Of a stretch of 64,000 bases of DNA, positions 59,455-64,000 are shown one piece after another. The notes beneath the pieces were generated by a model. It had not been told where the DNA came from and searched no databases. It saw nothing but the letters and a program-made list of their open reading frames with translations. The first letter of the stretch is position 1, and every line of letters begins with the position of its first letter. This DNA is from Suillus spraguei. Lineage: Eukaryota > Basidiomycota > Agaricomycetes > Boletales > Suillaceae. The stretch is taken from positions 62,001 through 126,000 of the forward strand of contig JABCPU010000095.1 of the NCBI GenBank assembly GCA_016800925.1. The letters are read 5' to 3'. The position numbers were made by a program, and so were the translations under genes.

Positions 59455-59537
59455 CCTCCAACTCAGATAATCTCTACTGTATTCCCATACGATCGTATGG
59501 GAATACAGTAGAGATTATCTGAGTTGGAGGTTTGACT
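59448..59537. repeat. 90-bp perfect palindrome without spacer
   Basis: Every base from 59448 to 59492 pairs with 59537 down to 59493, giving 45-bp arms with zero mismatches and no loop. The centre is CATACGATCGTATG. Pairing stops at 59447/59538. Perfect spacer-less palindromes of this length are normally unstable, so it is either young or maintained. Confidence 0.95.
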
Positions 59538-59644
59538 GAAAGGGCCGGACGGTCTGCAGTCCTTCAAGTTTGGGGGTTTGCCAAGTCGCACACCTTCGGG
59601 GGTGGTCATCATTCAAGTTGCTGCCAGGGTCACGTCTCTGGACT

Positions 59645-59685
59645 AATTACATAAAGTTTATTCTACATAGTAGAATTACATAAAG
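59645..59685. repeat. 12-bp direct repeat around a small hairpin
   Basis: AATTACATAAAG occurs at 59645-59656 and 59674-59685, enclosing TTCTACATAGTAGAA (6-bp arms). It could be an excision footprint with duplicated target, but chance is not excluded. Confidence 0.6.
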
Positions 59686-59881
59686 AGTCTGTTTGAACCA
59701 GAGTCCAGACCGAACCCGAAAGTGAAATGACGTAGAACTAACTGCTCCGTGGGAATCTGCACTGTACTTATTGGCCTCGGACCCTTTACTGAGTGACAGT
59801 AATTGTGCGTCTGCCTTATCCACGACTCCAGAAGATAACCCCAGCGACGGTCTGCTTCGCTTTACTCGTAGACCTACAGAG

Positions 59882-60329
59882 ATGTTTGGGTGGCTGTTTC
59901 ACCTTGGCTTAGATGCATTCATCATCAGTGCATTCCTCGCTGGCATAAGACGCTCAACAGGCCTCACGTACGTCTATATTACCATGGTGCTAGTGCGAAA
60001 TGTTGACCCTCATACCACTGCAGACCTGCACTATCTCAAGTTCCAAACAAGGACATTCGTCGTGAGTCCCAGCTCTGTGACCTGACCTGAGAGCGCCTGT
60101 TCACACGTTGCTCTCGACTAGAGCTGCTACGGTCGTATCTTGAAGTTGGTCTGTAAACTATCCAGCATCAACTCTTTCATTTGCTCATGTATTCTAGGTG
60201 AATACGCATTCGACTTCGCAGTCGTTGTATTCGGGGTACGTGACAGACATTCTACCATCGTATCTCATACTGCATGCCACTGACAACCACGCACGATAGC
60301 GCTCTAGTTATTTCGAGAGGAAGCATTGA
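59882..60329 (+). CDS. DUF1748 small protein
   Basis: Five tiny exons: 59882-59967, 60024-60061, 60122-60148, 60198-60235 and 60300-60329; 72 residues. MFGWLFHLGLDAFIISAFLA, GIRRSTGLTPALSQVPNKDI, LLRSYLEVGEYAFDFAVVVF and SSYFERKH follow the DUF1748 pattern from start to end, at the normal length. The fungal family is small and of unknown role. The frame is exact (219 nt). One exon is only 27 nt. An upstream in-frame extension from 59771 has no ATG and was not used. Confidence 0.88.
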
Positions 60330-60484
60330 GCTCCCCAATTCCCATCTGCCAATTCGTGATAATAGTCCGTACTCACTGCTTTGTAATAGTTTATTCCGAC
60401 AGACACAGAATTTGCTTATAGCCTTAAAGCTTAATGAACGGATTGTAGTAAAATTGTGCTTGCACGACTTAATATTACACATGT

Positions 60485-60959
60485 TCATCCGAGGAAGTTA
60501 AACACAAAGAAGTGCAGCACAATGGAGCCAAGGGCAAAGTCTGCGAATGCTCTGGTAGAGATTAAGCACCCATCCAAAACGCAAGAAAAGTTGCACACAC
60601 CTTTCAGGCGAAACCTCCTTGAACTCAGATCTATTTTCGGGATTGACTTGTGCGCGGAGGGATGCGGTCAGAACGAACTGGCCCACTGAACTTGCAAACC
60701 TGTAACGACACTCAATACATGCCTAACGCGCTAACCAGTTAACTCACCCGGCAAGGAATGCATTGAAAGGAAAGTTCGTGACAAGTACGCAATACACGAA
60801 CTGCAGTACCCCACTAAGCACAATGAACACCAAAAAAGCGTCGATGAACTTCAGGCGGTCGGGGGTCTGATCAAGATACGATTTCCACAATGTTGAAACT
60901 GCCATAGATGTTTCTGACGATGCAGGTGAAGATTTTGAGGACGACTTTGAGCCTGCCAT
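60485..60959 (-). CDS. OST2: Oligosaccharyltransferase subunit OST2/DAD1
   Basis: Three exons: 60959-60748, 60699-60602 and 60552-60485; 125 residues. A Ser/Lys-rich N-terminus (MAGSKSSSKSSPASSETSMA) leads into STLWKSYLDQTPDRLKFIDA, FLVFIVLSGVLQFVYCVLVT, NFPFNAFLAGFASSVGQFVL, TASLRAQVNPENRSEFKEVS and FADFALGSIVLHFFVFNFLG. This is the complete DAD1 family pattern with three membrane helices. The subunit is part of the ER enzyme that transfers the N-glycan to nascent proteins. It is divergent from the mS42-like gene across 181 bp and convergent with the DUF1748 gene across 155 bp. Confidence 0.95.
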
Positions 60960-61140
60960 GTTGAACGAGTGACTGCTAACTGCCAACAGTTTTACTTGAA
61001 AGTGACGACGACGTGGAGTCTCGTCCAAACAAAGAAGGCCGGCAACTTGAAAAAATCCCGACCCGTCACATTCAAAAAATAAGTCTTTCACTGACTTGCA
61101 AGCTACCTTCTACATAATTTGCAAGTCTCCACTCTTCGTC

Positions 61141-62281
61141 ATGAGCAGTGTCGGGCGAGCGTCATCTTCCCTTACGGGTGCCTTGTCTGCGTGGAAGAGC
61201 ACAAAATGTCCAAGGCAATTTTGGGGTGCACGGAGACACTTGCATTCTCGGATAGAACTCGACTACAAGGTCGATGAAGGCCTTGCAAATTTTATGTCGC
61301 CGAGGACGCTCAAGATAGTTTCCGAGGAGTACCAGCAAGGTCTGCTCGACCGGTTGAACGAATTGTTCCCTGGTAAGCGAGATTTTGTGCACTGTTGGCT
61401 TATGACTTATGCATGTACAGATGCTGCTGACCAGCGAAAGAGCGTCACACAACTCGTCATCGACACTGCTAGCTCTGGAAAAGATGCCCTTGGCTTCTCC
61501 TATGCAAGTCACGCGCTCAATAATTCGTTCTTCCTCAACTGCCTCGTATGAACTCCCCCATTTAGTTATGACACCATACTAATTTACTTGACAGCGACCC
61601 CCAAAAAACGACGAGGACTACGAAGATAAGATTCACAATCTTCTCATAGCCCCATCCATCCGCGCCCAATTCGGTAGCCTCCCGCATTTCATCAACAATT
61701 TTTCTTCCGCCGCCAGAGGAATGTCGGGGTCGGGATACATTTGGCTTATCACGGACGCCGTAGGCAACCTTGCCATTCAGCCCACCTTCGCTGCCGGCAC
61801 ACTTCTCGTTCGCTCGCGTGCGTGCACAGAAAGCCCTGCAGGTCGTCATGAGGTGCTTCACGAGAGCAGGTTCCGTGATGGTCCACAGCCAACGCCATTG
61901 AACACAGGGCTGGGCAGCACACCGACATCACCTACGTCAGGCATGTCCCAAGGCCCTGCGCCACTGCACCCCTCTTCCCCCGTACGAATGCTGCACTCAT
62001 CACCGCCTAGTCACCTAGATGGCGCACGTTCTTTCTTTGATAGTGAGCCAGCAGAACGAGCGTTTGATCCTTCCGCGAGGAACCTACGTACCTTGGGCGA
62101 AAAGATCTACCCCCTGTTTTGCGTCAGCATTCACGAGCACTGCTGGATTCTCGACCACGGAGTGTGGGGCAAGGAGAAATATATGAAGGAGTTCTGGAGT
62201 GTGTTGAACTGGGATACAGTTAACGAACGGTACCTGACGTTCACCAATACGAAGATTGGTTCTCAGCCAATGCGAATGTAG
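61141..62281 (+). CDS. SOD-like mitochondrial small-subunit ribosomal protein (mS42/mS43, RSM26 type)
   Basis: Three exons: 61141-61372, 61421-61545 and 61595-62281; 347 residues. The N-terminus is a mitochondrial presequence (SSLTGALSAWKSTKCPRQFW, RRHLHSR). The rest has the Fe/Mn superoxide dismutase fold: SYASHALNNSFFLNCLRPP in place of the usual NHTFYWNCL, then SGSGYIWLITDAVGNLAIQP, and FCVSIHEHCWILDHGVWGKE, KYMKEFWSVLNWDTVNERYL at the end. The metal ligands are changed: the His of NHT is Asn, and the Asp of DVWEHAY is Ser-Ile. In fungi, such inactive SOD-like proteins are subunits of the mitochondrial ribosome small subunit. A Ser/Pro-rich insert (HPSSPVRMLHSSPPSHL) interrupts the fold. 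No frame problems. Confidence 0.85.
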
Positions 62282-63360
62282 GTGGATAGAGCTACAGGTA
62301 TTTAGGGTGTTTTGGTGTAATTCACCGCTCAGTCTACTTAGATCTATAACATCCATACTTATACCGTTCGTTTAAACTTTTCCGCATAGCGGATTGCTAT
62401 TGATCTGATGTGTTGATCATGAATTGGCACTTGCTTAGCAGAAGCATTCATGACGATGATCTTTGCAAATATGCGAGTGAAAGAACTGGTCGAAGTGGTT
62501 GTTTCTGGAGTTTGTTGTATTCTCTGCTTCATGGGCAATGGAGGCACCTATGAATTAATTTGAACACTGATGTTGAAGAGACATGAGTGATTTCAATGTC
62601 CAGATTTGTGCTGCGGCATTCAGAGCTTGAGTTTTCAAATGTTTATAACCAAAGTCTGCATATGCGCATAGTGGCTGCACTAATAAGCAGTCGCGGTTGA
62701 GGCGGGATGCCCACTCCTTGGCGTACATATTCATATTTTTGAGTGCCTCAAGATCTGCCAGAGAATTTAAAGTTGATGCACAGACCGTAATCACCTCACT
62801 TATGTCGACTCGTCAAGTTGACTTCAGGTTCAATAGTGAGGCGAAAATTGTGGGTACTCTGTTCCGAGTGGATGGTCAATATTACCACACGCGAATTAAG
62901 TAGGTCATGGACAGCACAGTTGATACCCAAGCAAATGCACTTTTAGAAAACACGAGGTGTATTGTCGCATACTTAGATGCATATATTATCAATGGCTTGT
63001 CCTCGTTCGGCTCACACTCTGATTATTCGAGAACGCGTCAGCAGAGGGGCTGGAGTGCGTATGGCGTAGTGTCGATACGAATTGCTTCTGCGGAATAAAA
63101 CGTTCCGTCCTTACAGTACGTAGATGAGTCCGAGCAGGTCGAAGGGATTTGTTACCACGACGGAAGATGTTTGGCGTATACCGTAGGCATCGGTGAGCGA
63201 CAAAGTAATCGCGTGCAAGTGCTTGTAAGACTAAATGAATATCTCGATGGTCTTGATGCTATCGTTGCAACCAGCATCACCATTCTTGCATGCGTCATTG
63301 ACCGGGTAAAGCTCTCCTATGATATACAACCATGGTAAATAACTGTAGGGAAATTATAAT
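62282..63360. other. Intergenic, 1.1 kb, possible gene remnants
   Basis: Coding-looking scraps occur on both strands but could not be assigned: minus 62794-62555 (LADLEALKNMNMYAKEWASR) and plus 62907-63300 in two frames (QANALLENTRCIVAYLDAYI; ICYHDGRCLAYTVGIGERQS). They may be debris of unknown genes. No splice model joins them. Confidence 0.4.
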
Positions 63361-64000
63361 CTACAAGACAGCGCGGTATTGTAACAGCTTCTGCAACGCT
63401 CTTACCGTGTTATCCTTCTCTTCCTTGATGACGTTTGAGAACGATTTGAACCCAGGAACACCAGCATCTCCTGGAATCAATGAGTATGCATCTCCATAAT
63501 CAGGTCTGAAAAGCGCACGTTGCAATTGAAAGGCCGCGCTCTCGCTCGTAGTGATGTATCCACCACTCTGTCGAATACGCGCCAAGGCAAAGGGGATCTC
63601 TTCTTTGTTACAGCTGGAGACACCATCTGCTATCACGTGAACATTGTATCCTGCCTCGATAAAATCCAGAGCAGATTGCAATACACAGACATGTGACTAA
63701 ATGGAACAATTTAACCAATGAGTCAGTCACTGGTGGATGAACTAACCTCAATACCAAAAAGTACCACAGATTTTATCTGTGGGCGTTCGTGGAGTAGGGC
63801 CTTCACTTCCGGCGTGACCATGGAGAAGAGCCCTTTCTCAATGGTAGCAAGGAGAAGGGGGCCTAGGGAAGGCAAATCGATATCGGGAATGGTGTTTCCA
63901 AGGCCTTTCCTCTTGGATGATTTCATTTCAAAAATGAAGTACAAGGATGGGCGCACCTTTGGGGTTCTGTTCCGTGACGACCACGGGAATCTCCAACACC
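63361..64000 (-). CDS. Isochorismatase-family hydrolase (copy 2, 5' partial)
   Basis: Runs off the right edge. Exons in view end at 63957, span 63904-63747, and start again at 63696, with a probable further 49-nt intron near 63509-63460 (LQR|DAGVPG). Sequence: EIPVVVTEQNPKGLGNTIPD, IDLPSLGPLLLATIEKGLFS, ERPQIKSVVLFGIESHVCVL with the catalytic Cys, DFIEAGYNVHVIADGVSSCN, KEEIPFALARIRQSGGYITT, SESAAFQLQ and NVIKEEKDNT, ending LLQYRAVL at 63361. This ISOC1/2-like alpha/beta hydrolase family has poorly known substrates in fungi. All frames are open, in contrast to copy 1. It lies inverted relative to copy 1. Confidence 0.9.

Larger units (their letters stand above)
58644..59881. other. Intergenic, 1.2 kb, with palindromes
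   Basis: Holds the palindrome pair at 59416-59537 and the short direct/inverted repeat at 59645-59685. The rest is A/T-rich, without supported genes; a 101-codon minus frame at 59243-58938 lacks coding features. Confidence 0.5.

Noticed and set aside
60600..60750. Suspected frameshift in OST2/DAD1
   Set aside because: A recount of the exon end (GCCGG before GTGAGT) shows phase 2 and restores GFASSVGQF exactly; the three exons sum to 378 nt.
1..64000. CRISPR array, phage or bacterial operon features
   Set aside because: The only dense tandem repeats are coding and without spacers; introns and gene families are fungal.

Overview
The window is a stretch of a mushroom-forming basidiomycete (Agaricomycete) nuclear genome. 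This is inferred from dense genes on both strands broken by many 45-60 nt GT-AG introns, from families typical of that group (Atf1 bZIP with the GLTP repeats, DUF6741, DUF3445, a Cys-rich one-TM surface protein, a NACHT STAND protein with tryptophan repeats), and from the absence of any bacterial or organellar signal. No rRNA, tRNA, CRISPR array or complete transposon was found. All gene models were spliced by eye; splice sites are given where they decide the reading.

Layout. 0-12.4 kb: HBS1 (5' end outside the window), a CBM48 protein, a Q/P/RGG-rich protein, a small coiled-coil protein and an EF-hand MscS-like channel. 12.4-15.9 kb: a gene-poor patch with a decayed MFS transporter and two fold-back sequences. 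15.9-21.9 kb: PSMA1, then COX15 and a BolA3-like gene head to head, a METTL21/EFM6-like methyltransferase and two small uncertain genes. 21.9-27.9 kb: gene-poor. 27.9-47.9 kb: DUF6741 protein, TAD1, GPC1, ATP synthase d, DUF3445 protein, ATF1-type bZIP, hexokinase and AP-3 mu. 48.7-56.1 kb: an island with a decayed isochorismatase copy, a large NACHT/STAND protein whose C-terminal half is about 75 copies of a 9-residue repeat, and a decayed DBP7 helicase tail. 56.8-64 kb: Cys-rich TM protein, a 90-bp perfect palindrome, DUF1748 protein, OST2/DAD1, an SOD-like mitochondrial ribosomal protein, and an intact isochorismatase copy running off the end.

Most genes are housekeeping: translation rescue and tRNA editing (HBS1, TAD1), proteasome, mitochondrial respiration and Fe-S/heme biogenesis (COX15, BolA3, ATP7, mS42), lipid and sugar metabolism (GPC1, hexokinase), N-glycosylation (OST2) and vesicle traffic (AP-3 mu). 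The accessory part is the NACHT-repeat gene with its pseudogene neighbours. It sits between two inverted isochorismatase copies and is the strongest candidate for fast-evolving self/non-self recognition.

Three otherwise good genes (BolA3-like, EFM6-like, TAD1) are each exactly one base short of an open reading frame, which points either to assembly errors or to recent loss. Mismatches in the two plus-strand hairpins are all G-U compatible.
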